From: Holtermannia corniformis
Lineage: Eukaryota; Basidiomycota; Tremellomycetes; Holtermanniales
DNA length: 64,000 bases
Assembly (NCBI GenBank): GCA_001599935.1
Contig: BCIJ01000017.1
Span: forward strand, 9,847-73,846
Direction: 5' to 3'
Shown: positions 42,516 to 55,700 of the stretch, in pieces
Numbering within the stretch: the first letter of the stretch is position 1
Layout: each line of letters opens with the position of its first letter
Notes under the pieces: model-generated
Database searches by the model: none
Told to the model about the DNA's origin: nothing
The model's input: the letters and a program-made list of their open reading frames with translations, nothing else
Translations under genes and position numbers: made by a program

Positions 42516-45198
42516 ATGTTCTCTCCGCCGACAACATTCTCCACACTGCTCGAGTATGAACCCGGATTCTCCTCGCCCATGCGCAACAACACTCAAGCGC
42601 AGTTCCCCATCTTTGACCCGCAATCGCCTTTCGTCAAGAACCCAGCAACACACCCTTTTGGGATCCCCGGTTCGGTCGATGCTAGGCTGCGAGCCAAGTT
42701 GACCGGGTCAGGCCACAACGGCGGCTTCCTCGTCTCACCACTCGTCAAGCTTGGTGCTGGCGACGATGCCACGCCACGACCTAGTACGGGCTTCATGTAC
42801 GCCGAGAGCCCCGTGATCGCCAACCCCGCTGGGGACGCACAGTGGTCGGGTCTGGCTGGCTTGGGGATGCAAGATACCGGTGTCGATTTCGACTTTGGCC
42901 CAAGCGACCTCGCGGTCGTGTATGGTGCTTCGCCATCGAAATACCCTCGGTTGGGGCTGCGAGGTGGTTCACGCATAGCCAGCTCATCTGCAATGCTGGT
43001 CGCAGACGGACCCCCTCCAGCTCTCATCCCTTCAGTCATCCCATCGAGCGCCAAGAAACCTCGTAGCGTTTCGGGGCTCGGCACACCGCTCAGTGCGATG
43101 CGAAGCAGGCGCGTGCGTCAAGTCACACATGACTCATCTTCAATGTCAGTGTCTCCCGTACAGCCCTCTGCGGGCAAGCGAAGAGCCGATCCAACAAGTC
43201 TGACGTCGAGTTTGCCGCTCATGCGCGCCGTATCGGCCTCAGCTGTGCCGTCGTACATGCCTACGCCGGCATTTGCGCAAGATCGGACCGTCTCGAGCTC
43301 AACCGCTTCTACGTGGAACGAGGTGCCTTCGCCGCAACTGTATCCCGACGCTGGGCTCCAATACTCCATGGAACCGCAGCCGCTCGAGTATGCACACTTT
43401 GCAAGCGGCGCAATGCTCGATACGCCCGCGCTTGACCCTTCCCAAGCGAGCCCTCTGTTCTCACCGGGTCGCTCGCCGCCACGGACCCCTCAAGCGCATC
43501 ACGGGCTCTTCTACACCTCGCCATCGTCATCCCAGTTTAGCCACCAGGCTCACTTTGACGAAGACCAGTCATACAATATACACAGTCAGATGGGCATGGG
43601 CATGGGCGTCATGATGCAACCCTCGCTGTCGACCAGCTCAAACGTGACGTACATCCCAGACGTGGCATATCACGCCGGCTCGCAACTCAACACCATCTCG
43701 GAGACGCCCTACCTCGGGGATGACGAGGATCAGCTACCGTCAATGATGGCACACGATGCGTACTCGACCGGCTTACTGCCGTCGCAAGCTACGTTCTCGA
43801 CAGTGGCATACCCCGCCAATCCTGGCTTGGCAGTCACCTACCCGCCATTCGACGGCTCGCTCTATCAGTCTACAGACGAGTGGACGCCAAACCCAGCAGG
43901 AACATACGTCGGGCCACTCCCAGTGCCCCAAAGGCACGCGTCCTACTCGATGGTCCCAGCACAACAGCCACGCCACTCGTCATACACATACGTCAACTAT
44001 TCTGCACCACCAGGTCTTCCGTACCCTCCCCCGCGCTCATTTTCCTCCTCCTACCTCCCAACACTACCAATAGGCATGCAAGTCGGCGGTCTCTTTCCCG
44101 GTCCAGCGCCCATCACGGCCTCTGCGCCATCATCTGCCGTCTTGCACTCGACAAGCCAGATGCAGACTGGGCCGCCCCGGCTCCACCCGTACAATGTGCC
44201 GAGTGCTGCACCCAACCTCTCTGGTGGAGTTGGACCGATGCGGACTCCGTCTCGTCACTTTTCGTATCAAGCGCAGGCAGGGCCGAGCCGCGCATCGCTC
44301 AGTGAGGGCGAGGAGCTCACGCCGCGCAAGAAGCGCGCCCATTACCCTCTGGTGGGTAAGCGTTTGCGACCTGGTCCCAAGCCGAAGCCCAAGACGCCGA
44401 AGAAGGGCAGAGGCGCAGACGATGTACCGCCTCTACCGAACGGAGGCGCGATCGACCCAGCCTTGCTCGCCCGCAGGGCAGGTAGCGTGCCAAGCTCGGC
44501 CAGTATCCCGACCAACCCGGAGGACCTAGTGGCCCTCGCTGCTGTCGCTTCCGGCGCGAACACAGCTACCGCTATCGCCGCCGGAGTGCGCGCTCAGTCA
44601 AGCGACACCGGGTCAGCAAGTCCCACGCCCGACACCTCTTCCCAAGCCTTCACGGGCGAGTCGGGCATGACCGGCACCCAACTCCCAGAAGGTGGCATCC
44701 AAACCGCCGGCCTGCCCAAAGCCTTCCTCGAATCACTCTACACCGGCTTCACGACGCTCGAGGGCTCAAACTCGGGTCTGCCCGTCAAGCGCTACCGCTG
44801 CCTGATCGACGGCTGTGACCGCCACTTTCCACGCAAGAGCGCGATCCACAGCCATATCCAGACGCACCTTGAAGACAAGCCGTTTGTGTGCACAGCAGAT
44901 GATTGGTGAGCTTGCAGCAGTTTTCGACAGTGAGAGCCTGTGGCTGACGCAGGAACGCAGCCACGCCGCGTTTGTACGTCCGCACGATCTCCGCAGGCAC
45001 ACGCGCATTCACTCGGGTACCAAGCCATTCCCCTGCCCTTGGTACGTCGAGTCGTCCATCATACGTTACACCGCTGACTCGCGCAGTGGCAAAGGCTTTG
45101 CTCGTGGCGACGCCCTCATGCGTCACCGCCAACGCGGGATCTGCTCCGGCAGTCTTGTCCCGCGCCGCACTGGGTCCCCGCGCTCAACTCACTTGTAG
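42516..45198 (+). CDS. C2H2 zinc finger factor of the Swi5/Ace2 type
   Basis: Start taken at ATG 42516 (MFSPPTTFSTLLEYEPGFSS); a longer frame upstream to 42450 is less convincing. About 760 residues of Ser/Pro/Thr-rich sequence precede a nuclear signal region (TPRKKRAHYPLVGKRLRPGP) and three C-terminal fingers. Finger 1 is RYRCLIDGCDRHFPRKSAIH with HIQTHLED; finger 2 is CTADDCHAAFVRPHDLRRH (C-x4-C form after splicing), TRIHSG; finger 3 is CPCGKGFARGDALMRHRQRG then ICSG. The HIQTHLED linker, AFVRPHDLRRH and CPCGKGFARGDALMRH match yeast Swi5/Ace2 closely. Those factors drive late-mitosis and cell-separation genes, their nuclear entry controlled by phosphorylation near the fingers. Two introns of about 50 nt split fingers 2 and 3. 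Confidence 0.9.
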
Positions 45199-45267
45199 TC
45201 ATGTTGTCCGTTCCTTCCGCATTGTATTGTAGCAACATCCTCAATCCGTAATCATGCATACGGATGT

Positions 45268-48224
45268 TCAGTACTCGTCATCATCGCCGCTACCGCCACC
45301 ATCACCACCGCGCGGCTTACCGCCCGCCTTTTCCCATTTGCGCGGTCGGTGCCCTTCTTGGACTTTGGACTTCTTGACTTGCTTGACAGGTGCCTTTGCC
45401 CGTAGTGGCTTTGCGTTCTGCACCTCGTCGTAGGCTTTCACCGTCGAGGCTCCTAGCATCATTGGGTGATCTGGGACGGGCGTTAGCTCTGCGATAGCCC
45501 GACATTGTTGAGACGCACTGGATGCTTTGAGCAGATCATCAATGATCACTCGACTGCCCGAGGTTGGGTATTTGGCCGATACACCGCGAGCCATCAGTGG
45601 TTCCGCCAACAACGCTCTGAGCTCATTTCGTAGGTTGATGACGGCCACGGCAGAAGTCTTGCGACTCGCCAGACCGTTACCCTTGCCCTTCTTCGGGACA
45701 TGGTATGGCGTGTCCGGGTCGATCGATGCATCAGAAAGCCTATCCAAGTCAGTCGCGCGACGCGATGGGGAATCGTATGCGACTCACATGTCAGAGTCAA
45801 TGTCAATATCCATCGCCTCGGCCGTCTCGCGCAGCCAATTCTTTTCATGGTTATCCTTCTTGACATGGTGCTGTGCCTTTTCGATCGCCCGCGCGACGCG
45901 GATCCGCTCTCGCATCTTTGGCAAGAAACTGAGATCAATGTTGAGATCCGGCAGTTCCTCGGCTTTATCCCCGCCATCAGCCCAAGCCTGACAAATCCCG
46001 CGCTGCAGCACTCACTCCGCCCAAGACTCTTCATGAGTGCACGCTGCATCGCCTTTTCCTCTGGCGCACAGAGTTGCAGTGCGAACCCTGGGTTTTGCGC
46101 ACGCGCCGTTCGACCGCTGCGGTGGATGTAGGCGTCGGCTGAGCGCGGGAGGTTGAAGTGAATGACATGGTCAACTGAAGGGATGTCGAGACCACGCGCG
46201 GCAACGTCGGTAGCGATCAGGATGCCGTGTTTCGACGACTTGAATCTTTAGCAAGTCAGTGTCTGCGATTGATGGTTAGAATCAGACGCACCGTTCGAGA
46301 TTCTTCAACCGCTGCTTTTGCTGCAGCTGCGAGTGCAGTGGCCAGACTGGGACTTGGAGTACCTCGAAAAGCGGGACCAGTCGTCGAATGCCGTCGATAC
46401 TGCCGACAAACACGAGCGAGCGACCCGGGTAGCGCAGCAGGAAGTAGTACAGATACAAGTCCTGTCGTAGCCGCTCGTCAGCGACACCGGCAATGTCCAT
46501 CGAGCAAGCCAACCCACCTTGTCAGGTACCAAGCACTCGATCATGCTCTCCTTGAGCGATGCCACGAGCCCTCCCTCCGGACTCAAGTCTACAATGGCAG
46601 GATCTTGATCTCTGAAATCAAGCTTGTCCACCAATTCCTCTATACCGTCATCAGTCTCAACCTCTACCCGTCTCGGTGCAAGCGACACTTACCGAGCGCA
46701 GTCGCTTTCCTGCCTTTACCCTTGCCCTTGCCCCCGCCCCACTTCTTCTTACCTTTCAGGTTCGTCTGTAGATCTTTCGACATGGTCGCCGAGAAGACAA
46801 ATGTCTGAAGATCGGCACGCGCGTCGACCTCGTCTAGCACCGTTTGCGTCTTGGCAAACGTCGGGTCGTCCTCGGCAGCGTTGGTGTTCTTTCTGTAAAA
46901 GATCAGCGGCGGCAGAGCGAAGTGGACATCAGAGACCACGAACGGCTGGTCTGGAACACGCTGGGTGAGGCCAACAATGTTCTCGAGCTCTGCGAAATGG
47001 CCCGTCTCGATCATACGATCCGCTTCGTCAATCACCAAGAAGCGGATCGCGCGGATCTGCGCCGCAAGCTCCTCGTCCTGTGCAAGCGTGTCAACTCTTG
47101 GTCGTGCTACGGCTATCAAACCCACCATCTGCATGAGATCCCACAATCGCCCAGGAGTGGCAACCAACACGTCGCACCCACGCTCGACCAGCCGTTTCTG
47201 CTTTAGCACGCTCAAGCCACCGATGACGCTCGCGACGCTGACTCGCGGCGGTAGCTTTTTGCCGTCTGGCTTGATGACGGCCGGTGGGAGGAAGAGTGAG
47301 ATGTTGTCTGATACCTGGATCGCGAGTTCGCGCGTCGGACAGAGGATGAGCGCAGACAAGGTGCGCTTCTTGGTGGGCCGGAGAGCGGGACGCGACAGCA
47401 GGTACTGCAGAATTGGGAGGGAGTATGCTAGAGTTTTGCCAGAACCCTGCAAGGTGCAACGTCAGCCTACAATCGGCCGATGAGCTTACCGGACTGACCG
47501 TTTCTGCGACTCCGACCACATCGCGACCTGCGAGACCGAGCGGAACAGCAGCCTTTTGGATCTCTGTCGGGGCCTTGAAGCCGAGTTCTGCGATCTTGGA
47601 CTTGATCTCTGCGCGGAACGGTAGGTCGGTCCAGCTGGGCAGCAGGGAGTCTGCATCAAGTCAGATCCAAGTGCCACAGTTGATACAGTGGCGCACCATC
47701 AAACGAGTCACCCGCCTGTTCCTCTACTTCTGAGTCATCTGCCGAGCCTGCGTCTGACCCTTGACTAGGTCCAGTCTCGGCATCAACGTCCATCCCGTCC
47801 TCGTCTCCAGTTCGCCGGTCCGCGATAGGGACCCATTCATCTTCCTGATCAAACGGATTGACAGCATCATCCGACTCCTTCAAAACGGCCGCCTGGTCCT
47901 CGGACGCCTACCGCGCATCAGCACCCTGCACCTCAACCAAACAAGCTCAGTCCAGCTACGTACCATGAACCGGGCCGTCTTGCTGCCACCGACCCCAGTC
48001 TCCCATTCGACATCAACGCCATCCAGTTCCTCCAGCATCATCATCCCTCCCGTATCGTCCAAGCCACCCAGAACACCCTTGGTCGCGACTGGGTTCCACC
48101 GCAGTGCATCCTGGTTGACCCTGACTTTACGCTTGTCCTGTTTGCTCTGCGCCTGGGCTGGGCCTGATTTGGCTGCCGATCTTCGTTGTGCCTTTCGGCT
48201 TGTTTTGTGCGGGATGGGTGGCAT
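45268..48224 (-). CDS. MAK5: ATP-dependent RNA helicase Mak5 (DDX24 family)
   Basis: Start [20 protein letters not shown] at 48224. The Q-motif region reads [20 protein letters not shown] and [20 protein letters not shown]; motif I (AET then GSGKT) is split by an intron; then [41 protein letters not shown] (motif II with the Mak5/DDX24 signature), [10 protein letters not shown] (motif III), [87 protein letters not shown]. The insertion [18 protein letters not shown] and the Lys/Gly-rich segment after motif III are usual in Mak5. The tail is basic and ends GDDDEY. Mak5 acts in the nucleolus in 60S ribosomal subunit assembly. Confidence 0.95.
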
Positions 48225-48452
48225 CCCTGGTGCTGTGCGGTCGGTGGACAGTCCCGACAGAGGCTGGAAGACGGTGGCAAGACTCGCAACCAACTTTCTG
48301 CTGTGAATGACGTGGCAGTGATGAAACGCACGTGTTGAGCACGTGGCAATCCACTTTGGGCCCACGCACAGACGGTGGATGCTGAGGACGTCGATGGAAG
48401 CTACGAGGATGTTGATCATCAGTGTCGCAGTGTAGAGAGTAGATAGACCAGC
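48225..48452. promoter_or_regulatory. Divergent promoter region, MAK5 / PAQR gene
   Basis: Only about 228 bp separate two divergent start codons, so both promoters share it. No TATA box is obvious. Confidence 0.5.
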
Positions 48453-49790
48453 ATGACCACCCGTCGCACGAGCGCACTCTCTCGTTCGACATCACCGCCA
48501 GCCATGGCCAAGCCCAACCCGGTCGCGACCATCCACACGCCACTGCTGTACAAAGCGACACGGTCGTACACCATCTCGCACGCGGATTCCCTAGAGCAGC
48601 TGCCGTGGCAGACGGACAATGACTATGTGCTGAGTGGCTACCGGCGCCAGATCAAGACATGGCGTGGCCTAGCATGGAGCGCTGTCGGCTGTCAGTCCCA
48701 TCTTGATAGTCAAGCCAGACCGAGATAGGCGCTGACGAGTCGTAGATCTGCACAACGAAACGAGCAAGTCGTGGGGCCGCTATAAAGTGATCGCGCTAAC
48801 GGATAGCAGTCAACATCCACTCGCATCTCCTCGGCGCGCTAGTCTGCCTCGCCTTACTCTCGTTACACCTCTTCACATCCTTTCACCCCGCACGCACAAG
48901 CCACGGCCCAGCACCGCACGCAACTCTCAACCTCGCAATCTACCTGATCAGCGCCATTAGCTGCCTCTCGCTCTCGGCCTGGTTCCACTTTGTGCAGTGC
49001 CGCTCGCGTGAGGCGTGCGAGCTTGCGCATCGCGGGGATTATGTGTGTGCTGTTACGCTATCCTGCTGAGACGGCTGGCGCTGATACTCGGTGATAGATT
49101 GGGATCGTCGTGCTGATCGTCGGCTCATTCATCCCGAGTCTGTACTATGCGTTTGCGTGCCAGCCGATCCTCCAGGCGTTCTACATCGGTCCGTACACAG
49201 CGTCTTTTCTCCAGCTATCACTCACGCAGTCTCTACCTAGGTGCCATCATCCTCGCTGGGATCGGTGAGTCACCTGTTGCATTCACAGTTCCATTAGCTC
49301 ACCCCTCAACCCACAGGTTCCGCATACGTACGTCTCCTCATACCCAGCCACAGCCTCGGCGCACTAACGACCTTGTTCCGTACCCACAGGTCGTGCTTTC
49401 TCCACACCACCGTGCGCACAGATGGCACCGTACGCTCGTCTTCATCGCCCTCGGGCTCAGTGGCGTCATTCCCGTCATCCACGTCCTAGCGCTCAAAGGA
49501 CTCGCAACGACCCGCGACGTCATGTCGCTCGATCTCGTGATCGCAGGCGGGTGCTGCTACATCCTCGGCGCTGTTCTCTAGTACGTACACACGGCCTTTG
49601 GATCACGACAGGGTTGACGCGAGGCAGCGCCGCACGGATCCCAGAATCACTCAGTCCGGGCACATTCGACCTCGTGGGCTCTTCGCACCAAATCTTCCAC
49701 TTGTTCGTGCTAGCTGGCGCGACGTGTCAGTACCACGCTTTGATCGGGATGATCTGGGGTCGTGGTGCCGTCGGCCATGTGTGCTCGTAG
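48453..49790 (+). CDS. PAQR/IZH (haemolysin III family) seven-helix membrane protein
   Basis: ATG 48453 opens MTTRRTSALSRSTSPPAM; the alternative ATG at 48504 is possible. The family motifs follow: LPWQTDNDYVLSGYRR, LHNETINIHSHLLGALVCLA (Asn-Glu-Thr and the His cluster), ISCLSLSAWFHFVQCRS (conserved Ser/His), IGIVVLIVGSFIPSLYYAFA, LVFIALGLSGVIPVIHVLAL, and the closing SSHQIFHLFVLAGATCQYHA with the HxxxH metal-binding pair. Fungal members (Izh1-4) and adiponectin receptors are zinc-dependent membrane hydrolase-like proteins that influence sterol, lipid and zinc metabolism. One intron (48764-48809) must use a GC donor (GCAAGT) to give LHNETINIHSHL in frame. Six or so introns in total. Confidence 0.92.
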
Positions 49791-49883
49791 CCCGGATCAT
49801 TGGATGTGGATAGCAAAGCAGGCTCAAGCATGCAATGCAGATAGATTGTTACACTCTTCACATCTACACACGGTCAGTACACG

Positions 49884-51763
49884 TCAACTGCTGTCTCGCA
49901 GACGCACCATCTTGCCCGCACGCCCGCCAAAGCCTTCTTGCTCCACGCTCGGCGCCTTGCCAGCCAATGCCTTCTTGCTGCTAAAGATGACGGAATCGAT
50001 CAAGCTGGCGATGGTCAGCACCCCGCCGATGATGGCGCATGTGCTGTGGCGGGGGTCAGTCTCCGTCTTCGTTGCTGGAAGAGCTAGCACACGCACGATG
50101 TCAAAAAGTGGGCAAACGACTGCCGCGTCTCAGTGTGGATGACCTTCATTGGCGAGATCTCGTAGCTGTACCGTCGTTAGCTTCGATCACTGCTAGGTGG
50201 GTGACTCGGGGCGTACTTGAAGAACACGCCGGGGACACCCATGGTCGAATGGCTTGTCATATCTACATGACGGGTTAGCCGTTTCAGCTGCGCGCGCCTG
50301 CGACCACTCACGCCCGTGCTCGTTGCGCTGTGGATGGTTTCCCTTTGTGAGATCACGCTCGTATTGAGTCACAGAATACTGGTGCGACTGGATCTCGTCA
50401 CCATTTAGGTACTGGAACGTTGTCGACACGACCTTGAGGAAGTCTTTGGGGGGTGAGTCTATACTTTGCAGGAAGCTGGGTTGAACGCACATTGGAACAT
50501 GTAATCCGCTGTTTAGCGTGTCAGCAACCGCACGATGCGCTCCTTAGCCTGTAGCGACTCACACTCCTCAGTGTGCGCTCCGACAGATTGCAGCGGATCC
50601 TTGATCCCAAGCTTGCGCCGTGTCTCCATCTCTTTCGTCAACGAGGCCGCCTGCTCTTCCGGCGACAGATCGGCTGCGAACCGGAACGTGTGGATAATGT
50701 GCCCAAAGTCGTGGTGGTTGTTATCCCGCAGGTACGGCACGAGGTCGGCAATCTCCATTCGGTTCGCTTGGAAACTTCGACCGGGGCTAAAGTGTAGGTT
50801 GCCAATGACCTGTGCGAGTTAGCGCCGCTGATACGTAGTGAGTTGACCAACCTTGTTGACTCGCACGCGGCCGTAGATCCTGCAACCCTCGGTGTTCTGC
50901 ACCTTGATCTTGTCGGTCCACCCCTCTTCGACACACTGGCAGCAGTTAGTTGATTGCGCTCTGATCATGTCGGCGCAGCCGAACCTGCTCGATCCCGTCT
51001 GGGTTTGTGAACGACCATCCCTTGCGGACATAGGCCTCGCGTACGTCCTCGCAGGTGTTGCAGCACCTGCCAGACGTGAGTAATAGTCCCACGGGTTCAT
51101 GTGAACCGACTGACCCCGATTCAGGTGGGTTACCACCATAGCACGAGCCGCAGTAGTCGGGGTTCTTGTCCAGCATTGCACGTTCGACATCACCCTTGAG
51201 CGCTGGAGCCATCAGCACGTCGACGGAGCAGATCAGAAGCCCACATACCACCACCCTTGAGCGTCTCCAGTGGCCGTCCCTCCTTGCTAATGCGAGACTT
51301 TGTGATGTCGTGGGTCAGATCTGACTGATGCTCGCCGGAAATGTCGGTAATGTCGAGAGACAGCACTGACGGCGATCAATACCAGCCTTGTCAAGTCCCC
51401 GTGTTACCTACAATAGCACGGTACTCTGGGGAAAGTAATGTCCACCTCGACCACCAGCTTCTCTCCGCGAGACCGGTCGACGAGAATAGTTGGCTCGTGA
51501 TGGATCCGGCGGTAATCGATAAACTCGAGCATGATAGACGTCAGGATGATGGAGAATGAGATGAATGTCACTGCGAGACCTCAGCTTTGCCAGTGAGATG
51601 TCTGCTACCAACGCACAGAGCGCGCCCGTTCGTGTCCGAATCTTGACATCCTCCATTGTCTGCTAGGCGTCAATGCTCGTCTCGACGCACTGTACGCGAC
51701 CTGACGCACCTTGCCAAAGGCATCGAGCCCCTGGAAGCTGCCCAGAAAGCCATTGCGACCCAT
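49884..51763 (-). CDS. ERV46: ER-Golgi vesicle protein Erv46 (ERGIC3)
   Basis: Start MGRNGFLGSFQGLDAFGK at 51763. After TMEDVKIRTRTG comes the first membrane segment (LTVLSALIILFL), then EFIDYRRIHHEPTILVDRSR, GEKLVVEVDITFPRVPC, LSLDITDISGEHQSDL, HDITKSRISKEG. The cysteine motifs CGSCYGG and CCNTCEDVREAYVRKGW are typical of Erv46, followed by VQNTEGCRIYGRVRVNKV, GNLHFSPGRSF, DFGHIIHTFRF and, near the end, TSHSTMGVPGVFFNYEISPM and the second membrane span (AIIGGVLTIASLID). Erv46 pairs with Erv41 in COPII/COPI vesicles and helps retrieve ER proteins. The C-terminus continues past the membrane to VRLRDSS at 49884, somewhat longer than in yeast. Many short introns. Confidence 0.95.
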
Positions 51764-51961
51764 GGTGACTGACGATCGCTTGGCTGTGGGACAGCAACCA
51801 GTTTACAGTCGAGACACGTTGCGAGGATCCGAAAGGGCCGTGCTCCGCGAGGATTCACAAAGAGTTGTCGGTAGCGTTGCTGTGACCACCTTGGCGCATT
51901 GTCATCCAACGTAGGGCTTGTCAAAACACAGCAAACGGCTCGCTAGATCATCGAGATCATC

Positions 51962-52704
51962 ATGGCCGACGACAAGGATCTGGTAACTTTCGACACCTCG
52001 GTTGGCTCGTTCACCGTCGAGCTGTACCGCAAGCACGCACCAAAGGTGCGATCACCCGCGATACTCGGGTGCCATTGAACTGATCAGCTCTAGACATGTA
52101 AGAACTTTGCGACCCACGCCGAACGAGGCTACTTTAACGGCACAATCTTCCATCGGGTCATCGCTGTCAGTCGTTGCTTTGGTCGACGGAAGAATGGATG
52201 GCTGACAACAGCAGGGCTTCATGGTGCAAGGTGGGGACCCGACGGGGACTGGCCGAGGAGGAACTTCAATCTACGGCCCAAAGTTTGAAGACGAGATTCA
52301 CCCCGAGTTGCGTTTCGTGGGCGCTGGCATCCTTGCCATGGCCAATTCAGGGCCGAACACGAATGGTCAGTTCATCTGATAGCTCTTGTAGAGGTCTCTG
52401 ACGCCCAGTCTAGCTTCTCAATTCTTCATCACACTTGTACGTCTCGGTTGAGCCTGCAAGCCCGCGCTGACCTTACACAGGCTCCCACCCCGTTCCTCGA
52501 TGGCAAGCATACCATCTTTGGTCGCATCTACGCCGGGATGAAGACGGTGCAACGGCTGGAAGCGGTGCGGACAGATGCAGATGATAGGTTTGTCGATTCA
52601 CTACGTATCGTGTGTCACTGACCACCTGCAGACCCGTGGAGGACATCAAGGTGCACAGGGCGCGGGCAGGAGGTCCAGAAGCCGTCTCAAATGCCTTGAT
52701 ATGA
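51962..52704 (+). CDS. Cyclophilin of the PPIL1 type (spliceosomal)
   Basis: ATG 51962 opens [20 protein letters not shown] then LYRKHAPK. After introns: [109 protein letters not shown] and [11 protein letters not shown] before the stop at 52704. The short form, the PTGTGRGG loop and the [16 protein letters not shown] sequence mark the PPIL1 group, a PPIase bound to SKIP/Prp45 in activated spliceosomes. It has the catalytic Arg (FHR) but His/Asp-Gly-Lys in place of the Trp of the cyclosporin pocket. The convergent F-box/WD40 gene ends only 66 bp away. Confidence 0.93.
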
Positions 52705-52770
52705 ACCTCATGACGACTCGAGCAGTACAAGTCTATCGTCATATTGCATTACAGATACGTTTGGTCATAA

Positions 52771-55700
52771 TCATTCCGCTGACTCATCGTCTCCCTCACT
52801 GGCCTTCATACCATCATGCGAGATTCGCTCTGATTTGTACGCGTGTCCCACAAAGCTGACGATGCACACAGTGCCGTCCGTGCAGCCATACTATTGCTCT
52901 GTGAGCGACTGATACACGCTGATCCGTCTAGGAACTCACTGCCATGCGTTCATGGTCGATCACCAGGCTCATGGGATTCTTCTCCGGCGTGAGCAGCTGG
53001 TGTGTCTCACTCGCCGCCTGCCAGGCGCCCTTGATCGGCACCAGGTGCGTTTGTGCTTCCTCGTCGCGCACGTCTGCCAGCGGCGAGTTCATTGTCGCAA
53101 TCGCGCGCGCTGGCGTGCACAGGTAAATCTGATAACCTGTCAATGCCTCGGCCTACGTCGCAGCAGCAGCTACTTCACCTGACGATCTGCACCAGCTCTG
53201 ACGGCAAAGCGCGTACTGGTCACGACTCTGCGCTTGCCGGCATCGACGGCGCCCTTCTCGACGTCAGGTGTCGACACCAGCTCCACCACGCGAGGAGGTT
53301 TCCTCAGATCTGGCGCGAGGATGGTCCGGGCACTCGTCAGCGGACTCGCGACTCGGGTGCTCAGCGCCGTAAGGAGCGGCGGGCGAGGAGAAGCAGACTT
53401 TGCCAGAGGGCTGACACTGCCTGAACTGAAGGCGCGCGACATGCTGCTACTCATTGATGCTCGTGGCCGCAGCCGCGGTGCTGGCGACGGTGCAGCGCTT
53501 GACGCGGAAGCTGTCCTCATAGTCGGTGGAGCCTTGTTGGTACTGACACCCAATTGAGCGCGCTGAGCCGCAGGAGCGGGAAGAGGGGGCCTTGCCGATG
53601 ACATGCTCGACATTGTGCGCGTACGCGGTGGGGTGGGCGAGCTGGTGGTGCCCATTGACTTGCGGCGGTCGGCAAAGAGTGATTTGCTGATGGGAGATAG
53701 TGTGGATGCCGGACTCGACGGGAAGGACACGGATTCTTCAATCATTGTCTCGGACCATTCGAGGTGGATGATGAGATCGCGAGTCGCGCACTGCACCGAG
53801 ATGAGTGCATGACCCAGCTTCGACCCAAGCAGCGTACAGTCATGAACCGACCCTTGGCAGAGAACCAGGCGAGCATACCGCCAACGCCGGCCGTGCCGTT
53901 CACACAACGCAGTTTGGCAGCTTGCTCTGGCGTCGCGCCGAGATCTGCAATTCGGTACTGTGCCAACATCTCTCGTGTTCCTGTCGTCCGCCCAGTCAGA
54001 ACCTCGACCACATAGGTACTGCGACTCACGGATCGAAAAGCACCGGATCATCCCCTCGATTGTGACGCTGATGATTCGATCGCCGAGCAGCTGAACACCG
54101 ACGCACATGGCGGTCTGCTGCCCAAACTTGTAGATCTTTTCACCCGTCCTGACCAAGTCAGTGCCAGGCCTAATCCTAGCAGTACCGACCTCCAGTCCCA
54201 GCAGACCAAAGCCTTGTCAGCGCCAGCAGAGACCATATGCTGCTCGTTCAGACTAAGCGCCATATTAGCTGCGTTTCGTGGTCAACGGTCTGGTTAACTC
54301 ACGCAACGGCTCGAATCCCATGCAGGTGCCCACTGAGCGTGTGTAGCACCTTCCACGTCTCCGTAGACCAGACTTGCACCCTGCCTACATCATGAAAGCC
54401 GGCGACGAACACTTTGCCGGCGGGGTAGTAATCGAGACATGAGATTGCTTTTGCCTGAAGTACGAGTTTGCAGGTCTGAGTAGGCACATGCCATACTCGG
54501 ATTCTGTCGAGAGTGATGTCAATCCCCGTGTGCTGTATATCACGGCAACGTACGTCTCATCGTATGAACCGCTGAGCAGGATGTCGCCGCGGAGCTGGAG
54601 ACAAGTGACATAGTTGCGATGCCCGGAGAGGAGATGGACCGATTGCGCCTAGGTTGCTGGTCAGACATGGTGAGGGACTTGTGGCGCATCTCACCAGGCC
54701 TTTCGCCCAGTTTGTCTCGCGGTGATGAAGACCTTTGTACAGCTCTTCCCTGTGATATGTCAGCCCCCACGGGCGGTCCGATGCACCGCGGATACTTGCC
54801 ACCCGTTCGGATCACTGGTCGGTGGGCAAGGAGGCTTTGGATCAAAAGCTGCCTTGTCATGGCAGAACGTCTTCCAGATCTGCGCAAGGTGCGTGATTTC
54901 TGCGTATCGCTTGGAGACCTAGCAGCTTGTCAGCCTCGGTTCGTCCCGGCCCGGCTATACTGACAAAACGCAAATCCAACACGTCACGAGGGTCAAGGAA
55001 CGTCATGACGCGCGCCGCGATACTGTCTTGCAAGTTTCCGACCAGGTCGAACGTGTTGCGGCGGTATGCTTCGAGTGCGGCGATTTGTGCGGCAATGTCC
55101 GAAGGGTGGCACCCTGTCTTGCGTCAGCGCCCTGCCGCCGAGCATGTGACAGCACAATCGAGCGTACCATCGCAGATGATCCTCAGTAACGTCGCCTTGT
55201 CCTTCTTGTCGAGCTTGCGCACAGCGCGCTTGATAATGTCTTCGTTGAGCTCACCGGACAGCGTACGAGGAAACAAGCTGTCATTCTGGCCGAGTGCCGC
55301 TGGATCACGCTGCGAGGTCACGGTTCGTCCGTTGTCGGTCGCGGGCGGTGACAGCACCGGCGCAAAGTTACCGCGCCTAGCTCTGTACTTTGCGAGTTCG
55401 GTTTCGGCTGCTCGAAGGCTCGTGTGCAGTGAGTGCATCTGAGACGCCGATGCGTTCTGCGCCTGCCCGCGTACATGTCAGTACACTACTACATCCCAAC
55501 GGTTTGAGCCGACCTGGACCAGCAAGTGTTTGTAGTGCTGCACGTCCCGCGCGTGGCTCCTCGTCATCCCCTGCACCATCAGTCCTCCACCTTGCTCAGT
55601 CCTAAACGCACCAAATCCTCATCGAAACCTCCAACCGTTTCCGTCCGAGTCCCAAACTCGCTCTCCTCTGCAATCCCATCGTCCCACACACTGCCTCCGA

